64,000 nt of DNA, from contig NZ_CP116968.1 of the NCBI RefSeq assembly GCF_032051675.1, forward strand, positions 1,364,001-1,428,000, written 5' to 3'. The position numbers and the translations under genes are program-made. This stretch comes from Candidatus Nitrospira neomarina (GTDB lineage: Bacteria > Nitrospirota > Nitrospiria > Nitrospirales > UBA8639). Below are positions 37,806 through 46,269 of the stretch, one piece after another; the stretch's first letter is position 1; the number at the start of each line of letters is the position of its first letter. The notes under the pieces were generated by a model. That model saw nothing but the letters and a program-made list of their open reading frames with translations. It did no database searches and was not told the DNA's origin.

Positions 37806-38228
37806 ATGGCCGTCATCACCCACTACCTCAACATTTCCATGACCGGCCATTCGACCATCGAAAACCTCACAAAGCCGATTCACCGCCTGCTCGCAGAGTC
37901 TGGCCTACAGGGGGGAATGCTGACGCTCTTTGTGCAACATACAACCGCCTCGGTCATGATCATCGAAGATGAGCCGGGAATTCGTGCCGATACCAAAACC
38001 TTTTGGGACCGCACGATACCCGCCGATCCGCAGTTAGAACATAATACGCGGAATGCCGGCGAAGATAACGGTCACTCCCATCTTCGCGGTCAGTTACAGG
38101 GACCTTCGCTGACGATTCCCTTCGTGAATGGCGCCTTAACGCTGGGCACCTGGCAACAACTCGTCCTCATCGATTTTGATACCAGACCACGAACACGAAA
38201 CCTGGTTGTCCAACTCATGGGAGAATAG
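37806..38228 (+). CDS. YjbQ-family protein (UPF0047)
   Basis: A 140-residue protein starting at ATG 37806, with GAGGAGG just upstream. It carries the YjbQ/UPF0047 fold marks: LTLFVQHTTASVMIIEDEPG, the tripeptide-rich metal site NAGEDNGHSHLRGQL, and LGTWQQLVLIDFDTRPRTR. Members have weak thiamine-phosphate synthase activity in vivo and are sometimes annotated as secondary thiamine-phosphate synthase; the true role is unclear. Length is exactly that of the family. It sits between an HD-domain gene and a serine-protease gene on the same strand. Confidence 0.9.
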   Translation: MAVITHYLNISMTGHSTIENLTKPIHRLLAESGLQGGMLTLFVQHTTASVMIIEDEPGIRADTKTFWDRTIPADPQLEHNTRNAGEDNGHSHLRGQLQGPSLTIPFVNGALTLGTWQQLVLIDFDTRPRTRNLVVQLMGE

Positions 38229-38247
38229 GTCCGGAAACACTCTTCAT

Positions 38248-39435
38248 ATGCTGCAGCACCCTCCACCGCAGGCCATCCCTTCAGACCTGGCCAAAGTTCA
38301 CCATCGACCACACCGACGGTTTGGAAAATGGCGGAAGGGTATTCTTCTCGTCGCGTTCGTCACGGGGCTTCTGCCGAATACCGCCATAGGAGAGCCATTC
38401 ATCCCGAAACAGGCGCGATCGGTTCCAGCCTCACCCTCATATCGACACCTCGTCGCCCAGAAACCGCTCGGTGCGGAAGAACTCAATACCATCGCCGTCT
38501 TTGAAAAAGCCGCGCAGTCAGTAGTCTACATCACCAATACGGCGGTGCGCCGGGATATCTGGTCGCTCAATACCTTCGAAGTGCCGCAAGGGTCGGGATC
38601 CGGATTCATCTGGAACCGCCAAGGACATATCGTCACCAATTACCACGTCATCTATGGCGCGGATTCCATACAAGTGGTGCTGGACGATCAATCCACCCGT
38701 GACGCGCGCATCGTGGGCGTCGACCCTGATCATGACCTTGCCGTGCTCCAGATCTCCGGCAAGCCCGAGACACTTATGCCCTTAGAGATCGGCACCTCCC
38801 AGGACCTTCGCGTCGGGCAACGCGTGTTGGCCATCGGCAATCCCTTCGGGCTGGATCACACCCTCACCACCGGTGTCGTCAGTGCTCTGGGTCGTTCAAT
38901 TAAATCGGTGAACGACCGCACGATTGAGAACGCCATCCAAACCGATGCGGCCATCAACCCCGGCAATTCCGGAGGACCGCTCCTCAACAGCGCAGGAGAA
39001 CTCATTGGCGTCAACACCCAGATTGTCAGTCCCAGTGGAGCCTACGCGGGCATCGGCTTTGCGGTGCCGGTCGACATTGTCAAACGAGTCGTCCCCCAAC
39101 TCATTCAATATGGAAAAGTCATCCGCCCTGGTCTGGGCATCTCGCTCATCCCGGATTCCATCGCCGCCCGCTGGGGAATCAAAGGCCTGGTTATCGCCAA
39201 AGTGCTGCCGGGAAGTATGGCCGACAAGGCGGGCCTGCATGGTTTAGAAGAAACCAAAACCGGCCGGATTCGCCTGGGTGATGTTATTACGGCTATTGAT
39301 GGAGAAGCGATACGCACCTATGACGACCTCGCCCGACTCTTAGACCGGCATAATGTCGGAGATCGCATCAAACTCGGCATTCGCCGCAGCGGCAAAGAAC
39401 AAACCCTCTCCCTCAAGCTCCAAGCCGTCCAATAA
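38248..39435 (+). CDS. HtrA/DegP-type serine protease with one PDZ domain
   Basis: A protein of about 395 residues. I prefer ATG 38248, just after the YjbQ gene; the frame is open back to 38176, inside that gene. A hydrophobic segment (KGILLVAFVTGLLPNTAIG) exports or anchors it. The trypsin-like domain has a complete triad, numbered from 38248: His133 in VTNYHVIYG, Asp163 in DPDHDLAVLQI, Ser241 in INPGNSGGPLL. One PDZ domain follows (LGISLIPDSIAARWG, GDVITAIDGEAI, LGIRRSGKEQTL). This is the DegS/HhoA-like layout, a periplasmic quality-control or signalling protease. Confidence 0.9.
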   Translation: MLQHPPPQAIPSDLAKVHHRPHRRFGKWRKGILLVAFVTGLLPNTAIGEPFIPKQARSVPASPSYRHLVAQKPLGAEELNTIAVFEKAAQSVVYITNTAVRRDIWSLNTFEVPQGSGSGFIWNRQGHIVTNYHVIYGADSIQVVLDDQSTRDARIVGVDPDHDLAVLQISGKPETLMPLEIGTSQDLRVGQRVLAIGNPFGLDHTLTTGVVSALGRSIKSVNDRTIENAIQTDAAINPGNSGGPLLNSAGELIGVNTQIVSPSGAYAGIGFAVPVDIVKRVVPQLIQYGKVIRPGLGISLIPDSIAARWGIKGLVIAKVLPGSMADKAGLHGLEETKTGRIRLGDVITAIDGEAIRTYDDLARLLDRHNVGDRIKLGIRRSGKEQTLSLKLQAVQ

Positions 39436-39610
39436 GCCATCAGCCAGAATCCTCCTCCGTCAACACCTCCGGAGGTCCTCATCAAGCATCCATCTTCTCG
39501 TCTCCGTCATCCCAGATTGTTGTTATCGGCATCCATCTCCACATTTTTCCTCTCACCTTCAGGGCAGCCAACCAGGCAAACGCACCAACCAACAGGCGAC
39601 CCATTGCCCC

Positions 39611-39798
39611 GACGCCTTCCGGCTGGCCCCCGGGAGGGACGCTCTTATCCGTTGCGGCCCTTGTCTGAGCCATGCGAGTTGGGCCGCTCTTCAAAAAGTT
39701 CGCGTCCCTCCCCTCCCATGAGGCCAGGCGGGGCGTCAATGGTTTTGGTCCCTTTTGCCGAAACAAAAGGGACTCGTCGCCCGAGGACGAAACCCCGG
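39611..39798 (+). repeat. 188-bp structured repeat, copy a
   Basis: First of eleven copies between here and 52.5 kb, all in this orientation. Shared plan: an outer arm GACGCCTGCCGGCTGGCC pairing with GGCCAGACGGGGCGTC; a second arm GGGAGGGACGCT pairing with AGCGTCCCTCCC; a central hairpin GCGGCCC...GGGCCGC with GAGTTGGGC; then CAATGGTTTTGG; then two small hairpins, CCCTTTTG-CCGAAA-CAAAAGGG and CCGGGG-ACGAAA-CCCCGG. Upstream of several copies is a further conserved stretch with CAGCCAACCAGGC and CCCATTG. In this copy the last hairpin reads CGAGGACGAAACCCCGG. Confidence 0.9.
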
Positions 39799-39900
39799 AG
39801 GCCCTGAAAAAAGAAGAGACGCATCAACCCAACGCTCCGCCGTCTTTACTCCGCCCCCACTCTTTCATATGAAGTCCTGAAGTTCTCTTGTATTGCTTCC

Positions 39901-40088
39901 GACGCCTGCCGGCTGGCCCCCGGGAGGGACGCTCTTCGCATCTGGCGGCCCTTGTTTGAGCCATGCGAGTTGGGCCGCTCTTCTCCGATTAGCGTCTCTC
40001 CCCTCCCAGAAAGCCAGACGGGGCGTCAATGGTTTTGGGTCCTTTTGCCGAAACAAAAGGACCTCGTCGCCCGGGGACGAAACCCCGG
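39901..40088 (+). repeat. 188-bp structured repeat, copy b
   Basis: Follows copy a after about 100 bp. The first small hairpin has the arms GTCCTTTT/AAAAGGAC instead of TCCCTTTT/AAAAGGGA, a paired change. It precedes the HigBA module. Confidence 0.9.
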
Positions 40089-40301
40089 AGGCCCTGAAAA
40101 AAAAGAGACGCATCAACCCAGCGCTCCGCTCCCGGGCCGACATCACACCAGAAAGTCGTCATCCATCATCATCCTTGTTTTGAAGAAACAGAGCGCCACT
40201 CAGAAGAGGCACAGAATGGGAACGCATTGACCGGTTTCGTGCTTCATGGTTAGATAACGGCACTATTTTTCCCTTTTACGTATCCCATAAAATATGCCAG
40301 A

Positions 40302-40580
40302 ATGATTAAGAGCTTTAAGGACAAAGCCACCGAAGAGTTCTTTGGCGGAAAACCAATAAAGCAGTTTTCGGGCTTCAAAAGGATAGCTGAGCGGAAACTG
40401 ACAATGTTGGATAGTGCCACCGAATTACGTGACCTGCTAGCGCCTCCCGCCAATCGCCTTGAAAAATTAAAAGGAGATCGGGCCGGGCAGCACAGCATTC
40501 GCATCAATGATCAGTGGCGGATTTGTTTTGTATGGAAGCCGGATGGACCCTACGAAGTCGAGATAACCGATTATCACTAA
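40302..40580 (+). CDS. higB: HigB/RelE-type toxin
   Basis: This 92-residue protein has the HigB fold marks: MIKSFKDKATEEFF at the N-terminus, FKRIAERKLTMLDSA, LRDLLAPPANRLEKLKGDR, and the core ending GQHSIRINDQWRICFVW followed by VEITDYH. HigB toxins are ribosome-dependent mRNA endonucleases of the RelE superfamily; the conserved Arg-Ile-Asn-Asp-Gln-Trp-Arg region is intact, so the toxin looks functional. The toxin-first order with the antitoxin 12 bp downstream is the usual higBA arrangement. The ribosome binding site is weak. It lies between repeat copies b and c. Confidence 0.9.
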   Translation: MIKSFKDKATEEFFGGKPIKQFSGFKRIAERKLTMLDSATELRDLLAPPANRLEKLKGDRAGQHSIRINDQWRICFVWKPDGPYEVEITDYH

Positions 40581-40592
40581 GGAGACGGCAAC

Positions 40593-40913
40593 ATGGTAAA
40601 AAACGACATGCGCCCGGTTCATCCGGGAGAGGTACTACAGGAAGAGTTCTTACAACCTTCTAATCCCCCACTCAATGCCAACACCCTGGCCAAGGCGCTT
40701 GGCGTACCAGCCAACAGGATTACCGCCATCCTCAAAGGACAGCGAGGTATCACCGGCGATACGGCGTTACGACTGGGGACATTTTTCAACACGTCACCTG
40801 AATTCTGGATGAACTTGCAGAAAGCCTATGAGCTGCGCCTGGCCGAAAAGGCCCTGTCCAGCAAGATCAAAAAACACATCCAGAAAAACCGGGAATCCCT
40901 CGTTTCAATCTAA
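40593..40913 (+). CDS. higA: HigA-type antitoxin (XRE family)
   Basis: This 106-residue protein opens MRPVHPGEVLQEEFL, the typical HigA start, with a helix-turn-helix of the XRE type (NTLAKALGVPANRITAILKGQRG) and DTALRLGTFFNTSPEFWMNLQ. It neutralises HigB and normally represses its own operon through this domain. AAGGAG lies eight bases upstream of the ATG. It is complete and immediately follows the toxin gene. Confidence 0.92.
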   Translation: MVKNDMRPVHPGEVLQEEFLQPSNPPLNANTLAKALGVPANRITAILKGQRGITGDTALRLGTFFNTSPEFWMNLQKAYELRLAEKALSSKIKKHIQKNRESLVSI

Positions 40914-41043
40914 GAGACCCCTGGAACCAACTCCATCTCCCGTTCATTCCGTGGTCAGCAGAAAAGATAAAAGCGATTCCCCCTACACTCCACCTTCAGG
41001 TCAGCCAACCAGGCTGACGCACCAATGAAATAACGGACTGTTC

Positions 41044-41231
41044 GACGCCTGCCGGCGGCCAAGGGAGGGACGCTCTTCTTATCCCTTGCGGCCCATGTTT
41101 GAGCCCGGCGAGTTTGGCCGCTCTTCAAAAGTTAGCGTCTCTCCCCTCCAAGAAAGCCAGACGGGGCGGCAATGGTTTTGGTCCCTTTTGCCGAAACAAA
41201 AGGGACTCGTCGTCCGGGGACGAAACCCCGG
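41044..41231 (+). repeat. 188-bp structured repeat, copy c
   Basis: Lies between HigBA and the HicBA-like pair. The outer arm is slightly changed (GCCGGCGGCCAAGGGAGGG) and the central motif reads GAGTTTGGCC rather than GAGTTGGGCC. Confidence 0.88.
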
Positions 41232-41335
41232 CATCCATCAAACTCTCTTATCATTCATTCATGCATGCACGACGGCATCAATCTCTCCGCCTTGTCATTC
41301 CTACAAGTTTCTAACAGGAATCTCCTTATTCCACC

Positions 41336-41362
41336 TGTACTTTCCCTACAAGGTTGGATAGC
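41336..41362 (+). promoter_or_regulatory. TGTAC-N17 motif before the HicBA-like pair (variant)
   Basis: TGTAC, then 17 bp ending AAGGTTGG, then ATAGCAT in place of the second half GTACAT. It lies 48 bp before the start codon of the next gene. Confidence 0.45.
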
Positions 41363-41409
41363 ATAAAAACACATCACAAATCCTACACCTCTACTCAATA
41401 GGAGTTCCC

Positions 41410-41616
41410 ATGTCGGAAATCATATTTTTGGTAGAAGATGCACCCGAAGGAGGAGTCACAGCACGGGCCTTGGGAGAATCAATCTTCACCAAAGCGGACA
41501 ATATGGCTGAACTGCACACCAAAGTTCGTGATGCGGTCAAATGCCACTTTGACGAAGGGAAAGCCCCCAAAATCATTCGCCTACACCACGTGCGAGAAGA
41601 AGTCATCGCGGTATGA
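41410..41616 (+). CDS. HicB-like small antitoxin
   Basis: This 68-residue protein (SEIIFLVEDAPEGGVTARALG, shortened here to IIFLVEDAPEGGVTA, then ADNMAELHTKVRDAVKCHF and IRLHHVREE) corresponds to the short HicB partial-RNase-H fold, often annotated as 2-oxoisovalerate dehydrogenase E1 beta-like. AGGAG precedes the ATG. It overlaps the start of the next, HicA-like, gene by 4 bp, the standard translational coupling of this antitoxin-first arrangement. It lacks a separate DNA-binding domain. Confidence 0.75.
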   Translation: MSEIIFLVEDAPEGGVTARALGESIFTKADNMAELHTKVRDAVKCHFDEGKAPKIIRLHHVREEVIAV

Positions 41617-41873
41617 AATTACCGCGCGACCTATCTGCAGAAGATCTCATTCAAAAGCTAAAGCGTTTAGGATACCGGGTTACACGACATACCGGTAGCC
41701 ACATCCGGTTAACCAGCGCACACAAAGCGGTGATGCGTCAGCCGGTTCGACGCAAGAGAGGCCCTTGGGGGTATAATCTGAAAGAGGCCGGGAAAAGACG
41801 TGAATGGTCATTGAGAATTCCTCAAACCTCCTCTCAACCATTCCCGACGAAGGATATCGAAACGCGATCGTAA
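41613..41873 (+). CDS. HicA-like toxin with an aberrant C-terminus
   Basis: The first 32 residues are clear HicA (YcfA): MKLPRDLSAEDLIQKLKRLG and RVTRHTGSHIRLT, with the catalytic histidine in SHIRLT. From there the usual HicA ending, which has an IPxHxPLxxGTL pattern, is missing. In its place is a basic tail of about 50 residues (HKAVMRQPVRRKRGPWG and onward) that I cannot match in any frame. The toxin is therefore probably truncated or fused to unrelated DNA and may be inactive. Together with the upstream HicB-like gene it stands between repeat copy c and pepN. Confidence 0.65.
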   Translation: MKLPRDLSAEDLIQKLKRLGYRVTRHTGSHIRLTSAHKAVMRQPVRRKRGPWGYNLKEAGKRREWSLRIPQTSSQPFPTKDIETRS

Positions 41874-41906
41874 TATTTTTGTTCACAATCCAATGGAGAT
41901 GATGCC

Positions 41907-44582
41907 GTGTCTGAAGTCAATACCGTGACATACTTGAAAGATTATCAACAACCGGATTACTGGGTGACGCATGTTGACCTGACAGTTGATTTACGCGAGG
42001 GAGAGACGTTGGTCCGCGCCGCATTACAGGTGAAAAAAAACGGAAATCACGACAACCCGCTTGTGCTCGATGGCGAAGAACTCGAACTGCTGGAAGTCAA
42101 ACAGAATAATCTGCCTGTCGCGAAGGGGACCAATCCGGCAGAAAGCTACGTGGTTGATCGCACATCCCTCTCGCTCCAGCCCGCGCAGGATGCCTTTACA
42201 ATCGAAACGCTTGTCAGAATTCATCCTGAACAAAACACGGCACTGGAAGGCCTGTACAAATCAGGAGGCAATTGGTGTACCCAATGCGAAGCGGAAGGGT
42301 TTCGGCGGATCACCTTTTTCCCTGACCGCCCGGACAATATGGCAACCTACAGCACCAGGATTATTGCGGATCAAATAGCCGCTCCTGTCCTGCTTTCTAA
42401 CGGTAACCTCATTGATCAGGGGCAACTCGACAATGGACGGCATTATACGGTGTGGGAAGATCCCTTCCCCAAGCCCAGTTATTTGTTTGCCCTGGTCGCA
42501 GGGGATCTCGCCTGCCTGGATGATACGTACGTGACCGCAAGTGGTCGTCAAGTCATGTTGTGTATTTATGCCGCACCGAAAGATCTCGATAAACTCGAGC
42601 ACGCCATGGCCTCCCTAAAACAAGCCATGAAATGGGATGAAGAGGTGTATGGTCGTGAATATGATCTCGACTTGTTCAATATTGTCGCCGTGGACGATTT
42701 CAATATGGGCGCCATGGAAAACAAATCGCTGAATATCTTCAACACGAAATATGTGTTGGCGCATCCCGATACGGCCACCGATGCCGACTATGAAGGCGTG
42801 GAAGGGGTAGTGGCGCATGAATACTTTCACAACTGGACCGGCAACCGGGTGACCTGCCGGGACTGGTTTCAATTATGTTTGAAAGAAGGGTTGACCGTCT
42901 TTCGAGATCAGGAATTTTCCGGTGATATGGGGTCACAAGCGGTCAATCGCATCGACAACGTCAGAAGCTTGCGCATGAGTCAATTCCCCGAGGATGCCGG
43001 GCCGATGGCGCACCCACCAAGACCGAATCAGTTTGTCACGATCAATAACTTTTACACCGCCACCGTCTACAGTAAGGGGGCTGAGCTCAACAGGATGTTG
43101 TATGCCTTATTGGGAAAGGAAAATTTTCGCAACGCGTCGGATACGTATTTTGAACGGTTCGACGGGCAAGCCGTCACCGTGGAAGACTGGGTGCGCTGCA
43201 TGGAGGAGGCATCCGGTCGGGACCTCAGCCAGTTCATGCTGTGGTATACCCAAGCGGGAACGCCCACGGTCACAGCCCGGTGGTCCCATGATCAGGCGAC
43301 CAAAAACTTCACACTCACGCTTGAGCAGGATGTCCCCACGATCACTAATCAGTCAAACGGGCAACCCAGACACATCCCCGTGACATTCGGATTGGTGGGT
43401 CCTGATGGGAAGGATGTGTTTCAGGGTGTCCTGGAGCTCACGCAAGCGACGCACACCTTTACCTTTGAGCATGTCCCGCCGCACTCGGTCCCTTCGCTAT
43501 TCCGGCATTTTTCCGCCCCGGTCATTCTGGAGGCTCCGTATACCGACGACCAATTGCGACATCTGATGGTCCATGACCGGGACGGATTCAATCAGTGGGA
43601 GGCCGGAAACCGATTCCTGACCACGAACCTCATGGCGCAGGTGGATCGCTATGAACACGGACAAGTCATCCACGTGGGCGACGAGGTTCTGGATTCGTTT
43701 CGTCGCATTCTGCAACGCGCCGACATGGACCAGGAACTCAAGAGCCTCGCCTTAAGTCTGCCCGTCTACCAGGAAATCGCGCCGCAGCGAGAGGTCATTG
43801 ATCCGCATGCCATCATCGCGGTTCGGAAGGCGTTCTTGGAAACGCTCGGGCGTCAACTGCACGATGAGTTTCTCGAGATGTACAACACCAATTATCATCC
43901 CGGCAATCCGTATGATCGTGCCGATGCCGGTCGCCGCAGTCTACAAAATATCGCGCTCGGGTATTTATCGCATTCAGGAGATGTGGAAGTGGCCGAGTTG
44001 GCCGTCAGGCAATATCGCCAGGCCAACAATATGACGGACCGCTATGCAGCCCTCAATATCATCATCAATATGGATGAGGCGCAACCCTATCGGGAGGAGG
44101 TGGCTCAACATTTTTACGATCAATTCAAACATGATGCGTTAGTCGTGGATAAATGGGTCGGAGCCTTTGCCAGATCCCAGGCGGATGATGTGTTACAGAT
44201 CGTGAAATCCCTCACACAACATGATGCCTTCACACATCCCACCCCGAACAGAATGCGAGCGTTGTATGGGACCTTCTCGCAGGCCAACCCCAAAGGCTTT
44301 CATGCGGAAGACGGATCAGGGTATGCCTTTGTCGCCGACTTTCTCATGAAACTGGACGCCAAAAACCCCCAAGTCGCCTCAAGAATGATCGGGGCATTCG
44401 AAAAATTCAGGCAGCACCGAATGGAATTACAAACCCACATGGAGGCACAACTCCGTCGTCTGGCCGCCATGGAAAGTCTATCACCCGATCTCAGTGAAAA
44501 GTTGGAGCGGTACTTGGGGAAGGAAACATTCAACCGGCTCAGGGGTGAAAAAGGGAATGCGCAAACACCATCTCCCTCATAA
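41907..44582 (+). CDS. pepN: Aminopeptidase N, M1 family
   Basis: This 891-residue zinc aminopeptidase is of the E. coli PepN type. It starts at GTG 41907 with GGAG about eight bases upstream. The exopeptidase motif GAMEN is at residues 268-272, and the zinc motif HEYFHNW begins at His304 (His304, Glu305, His308), with the third ligand in LKEGLTVFRDQEFSG. The C-terminal half (LALSLPVYQEI, NPYDRADAGRRSLQNIALGYL, AFEKFRQHRMELQ) is the PepN helical domain. The enzyme trims N-terminal residues from peptides in the cytoplasm. It is a housekeeping gene sitting inside the repeat and toxin-antitoxin region. Confidence 0.95.
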   Translation: MSEVNTVTYLKDYQQPDYWVTHVDLTVDLREGETLVRAALQVKKNGNHDNPLVLDGEELELLEVKQNNLPVAKGTNPAESYVVDRTSLSLQPAQDAFTIETLVRIHPEQNTALEGLYKSGGNWCTQCEAEGFRRITFFPDRPDNMATYSTRIIADQIAAPVLLSNGNLIDQGQLDNGRHYTVWEDPFPKPSYLFALVAGDLACLDDTYVTASGRQVMLCIYAAPKDLDKLEHAMASLKQAMKWDEEVYGREYDLDLFNIVAVDDFNMGAMENKSLNIFNTKYVLAHPDTATDADYEGVEGVVAHEYFHNWTGNRVTCRDWFQLCLKEGLTVFRDQEFSGDMGSQAVNRIDNVRSLRMSQFPEDAGPMAHPPRPNQFVTINNFYTATVYSKGAELNRMLYALLGKENFRNASDTYFERFDGQAVTVEDWVRCMEEASGRDLSQFMLWYTQAGTPTVTARWSHDQATKNFTLTLEQDVPTITNQSNGQPRHIPVTFGLVGPDGKDVFQGVLELTQATHTFTFEHVPPHSVPSLFRHFSAPVILEAPYTDDQLRHLMVHDRDGFNQWEAGNRFLTTNLMAQVDRYEHGQVIHVGDEVLDSFRRILQRADMDQELKSLALSLPVYQEIAPQREVIDPHAIIAVRKAFLETLGRQLHDEFLEMYNTNYHPGNPYDRADAGRRSLQNIALGYLSHSGDVEVAELAVRQYRQANNMTDRYAALNIIINMDEAQPYREEVAQHFYDQFKHDALVVDKWVGAFARSQADDVLQIVKSLTQHDAFTHPTPNRMRALYGTFSQANPKGFHAEDGSGYAFVADFLMKLDAKNPQVASRMIGAFEKFRQHRMELQTHMEAQLRRLAAMESLSPDLSEKLERYLGKETFNRLRGEKGNAQTPSPS

Positions 44583-44597
44583 ACAGAAAAGCCGGCT

Positions 44598-44639
44598 TAA
44601 TGACAGACAGGGCTCAAAGGTAATGGAGCCCTGTCATTA
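44598..44639 (+). terminator. Hairpin after pepN
   Basis: TAATGACAGACAGGGCTC pairs with GAGCCCTGTCATTA, with a 4-base bulge in the left arm. It starts 15 bp after the pepN stop codon. A T tract is missing. Confidence 0.5.
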
Positions 44640-44798
44640 ATGAATGCCTGCGAATCTTGTCATTTCCCATTCAAAGCCCCTTCTCCCCCTCCCTCATCCC
44701 CGGCATTCGATATCGGAGCTCCATCTTCGAATCTTTCTTATCATCTGCAGGTTGGCCAACCCGGCTGACATGCTAAGAAACAAGTGGCCCATTGATCC

Positions 44799-44985
44799 GA
44801 CGCCTGCCGGCTGGCCCCCGGAGGGACGCTCCTGGCATTTAGCGGCCCTTGTCTGAGCCCTGCGAGTTGGGCCGCTCTTCTAAAGTTTAGCGTCCCTCCC
44901 CTCCAATAAGGCCAGACGGGGCGTCAATGGTTTTGGGTCCTTTTGCCGAAACAAAAGGGACTCGTCGTCCGGGGACCAAAACCCG
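44799..44985 (+). repeat. 188-bp structured repeat, copy d
   Basis: Downstream of pepN and preceded by the conserved flank with GGCCAACCCGGCTGAC and CCCATTGATCC. The last hairpin is imperfect (CCGGGGACCAAAACCCGT). Confidence 0.88.
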
Positions 44986-45022
44986 TTCCCAATGTCCCTG
45001 AAGTTTTCATGTTTTGCCTTCC

Positions 45023-45210
45023 GACGCTTTCCGGGCAGCCTCAGTGGCAAACATCCGCACAAATTGGCGGGCCTTGTCTGAGCCAGGCGAGTTGGCCCGC
45101 CTTCCTACACTCGGTGTTTGCCTCTTGTAATATGGCTGAACGGGGCGTCAATGGTTTTGGCCACTTTTGCCGAAACAAAAGTGGCTCGTCGTCCGGGGAC
45201 GAAACCCCGG
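45023..45210 (+). repeat. 188-bp structured repeat, divergent copy e
   Basis: Again 188 bp, but the inner arms have a different sequence that still pairs: CAGCC/GGCTG, GGCAAAC/GTTTGCC and GGCGGGCC/GGCCCGCC. The first small hairpin is CCACTTTT/AAAAGTGG. Structure is kept while sequence changes. Confidence 0.88.
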
Positions 45211-45270
45211 CATCTAAAAACCTCTCACATCACCCCCCAATCCCCCCTCAGCACATTACAATCAAATTTC

Positions 45271-45297
45271 TGTACTTTTTCATAAAGGTTGGATAGC
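45271..45297 (+). promoter_or_regulatory. TGTAC-N17 motif before the 84-residue gene (variant)
   Basis: TGTAC, 17 bp ending AAAGGTTGG, then ATAGCAT as in the site at 41336. It lies about 24 bp before the ATG at 45321. Confidence 0.45.
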
Positions 45298-45320
45298 ATT
45301 GGACGGGGAAGGAGGAATAC

Positions 45321-45575
45321 ATGGCCAATAAACAGGTAAACATCAAGGACCCGGATCTGGCCAAAGTGGGTGTGGCATTAGAACGCGCGGCCGCAAACGC
45401 AAGACAATTAGGATTTGACACCAACACGCCAGTCTATGTGTATCGAGATGGCAAAATTGTCGATATCGTCAAAGAACATCGCACGACCCAATCAAAGAAA
45501 AAGACGAAAGCGAAAAGTTCACCGAAAAAAACGACCGCACCGCACCGAAAAGCGCAATCAAAAAAGACCCGGTAG
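45321..45575 (+). CDS. Small basic protein of unknown function
   Basis: This 84-residue protein has an excellent ribosome binding site (GGAAGGAGG, five bases before the ATG), so it is probably expressed. The first 55 residues look folded (NIKDPDLAKVGVALERAA, then TPVYVYRDGKIVDIVKE). The last 28 are almost only Lys, Ser, Thr and Arg, a disordered nucleic-acid-binding type of tail. No family recognised. It stands alone between two repeat copies in the position held elsewhere by toxin-antitoxin pairs, so a role in that group is possible but unproven. Confidence 0.6.
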   Translation: MANKQVNIKDPDLAKVGVALERAAANARQLGFDTNTPVYVYRDGKIVDIVKEHRTTQSKKKTKAKSSPKKTTAPHRKAQSKKTR

Positions 45576-45661
45576 AACTACTGACTGAATAATCCATCCC
45601 TCCCACACCCAAAGGTCGGCCAACCTGACCAACGTGAAAAAAACTAGCGGCTCGTTAATCC

Positions 45662-45848
45662 GACGCCTGCCGGCTGGCCCCAGGGAGGGACGCTCTTATC
45701 CGGTGCGGCCCTTGTTTGATTCTGGCGAGTTGGGCCGCTCTTCAAAAGTTAGCGTCTCTCCCCTCCAAGAAAGCAAGACGGGGCGTCAATGGTTTTGGTC
45801 CCTTTTGCCGAAACAAAAGGGACTCGTCGTCCGGGGACGAAACCCCGG
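45662..45848 (+). repeat. 188-bp structured repeat, copy f
   Basis: Close to the consensus; small hairpin TCCCTTTT/AAAAGGGA and CCGGGGACGAAACCCCGG. A long open frame (45634-46029) runs through it but is only a translation of the repeat. Confidence 0.9.
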
Positions 45849-45922
45849 AGGACCTCAAAAAGGAAAAGACGCACCAAGCAAGGCCTCCGCCACCGGGACG
45901 CCCCCCCGTCCCTATCAAATTC

Positions 45923-45949
45923 TGTACTTTATGCAAAAGGTTGGGTACA
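45923..45949 (+). promoter_or_regulatory. TGTAC-N17-GTACA motif before the DUF433/DUF5615 pair
   Basis: A full inverted repeat TGTAC...GTACA with exactly 17 bp between. Homology to the site at 50396 extends further, through TCAAATTC upstream and a TACAACG stretch downstream. Confidence 0.5.
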
Positions 45950-46029
45950 TTCCTCCTACAACGAATCCTTTGTGGCGCAAAAAGAAGGAGCCATCCCACC
46001 CAATAGCAAAACAACTGGAGGAACACGTG

Positions 46030-46269
46030 ATGAACTACCAACAGCACCTGATTCGTGATCCCCAAATCTGTGGGGGAGAGTTGGTGATCAAAGGCACACG
46101 AGTGACCGTGCGCACCATTCTCGCAAGTTTGGCCGAAGGCGCCACCATCGACGAAATCCTCAAGGACTTTCCGACGGTAACAGAACCCGCCGTGCGTGCC
46201 GTCATAGCCTTTGCGGCCACATCAGCAGAAGAGGACCTCCCGTTACCCAGCGTACCGAGTATTTCGTGA
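46030..46269 (+). CDS. DUF433 antitoxin
   Basis: A 79-residue protein from ATG 46030, with GGAGG eight bases upstream. It has the DUF433 pattern: IRDPQICGGELVIKGTRVTVRTIL, shortened here to GGELVIKGTRVTV, then LAEGATIDEILKDFP and VRAVIAFAA. This small HTH-like family is the usual antitoxin partner of PIN-like DUF5615 toxins, and that gene follows with a 4-bp overlap. The frame is open further upstream, through repeat copy f, but that part is not real protein. Confidence 0.85.
   Translation: MNYQQHLIRDPQICGGELVIKGTRVTVRTILASLAEGATIDEILKDFPTVTEPAVRAVIAFAATSAEEDLPLPSVPSIS

Noticed and set aside
45634-46029. N-terminal extension of the DUF433 gene through repeat copy f
   Set aside because: The extension is a translation of the 188-bp repeat; similar pieces appear in frames over every copy. 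The real start at 46030 has its own ribosome binding site.
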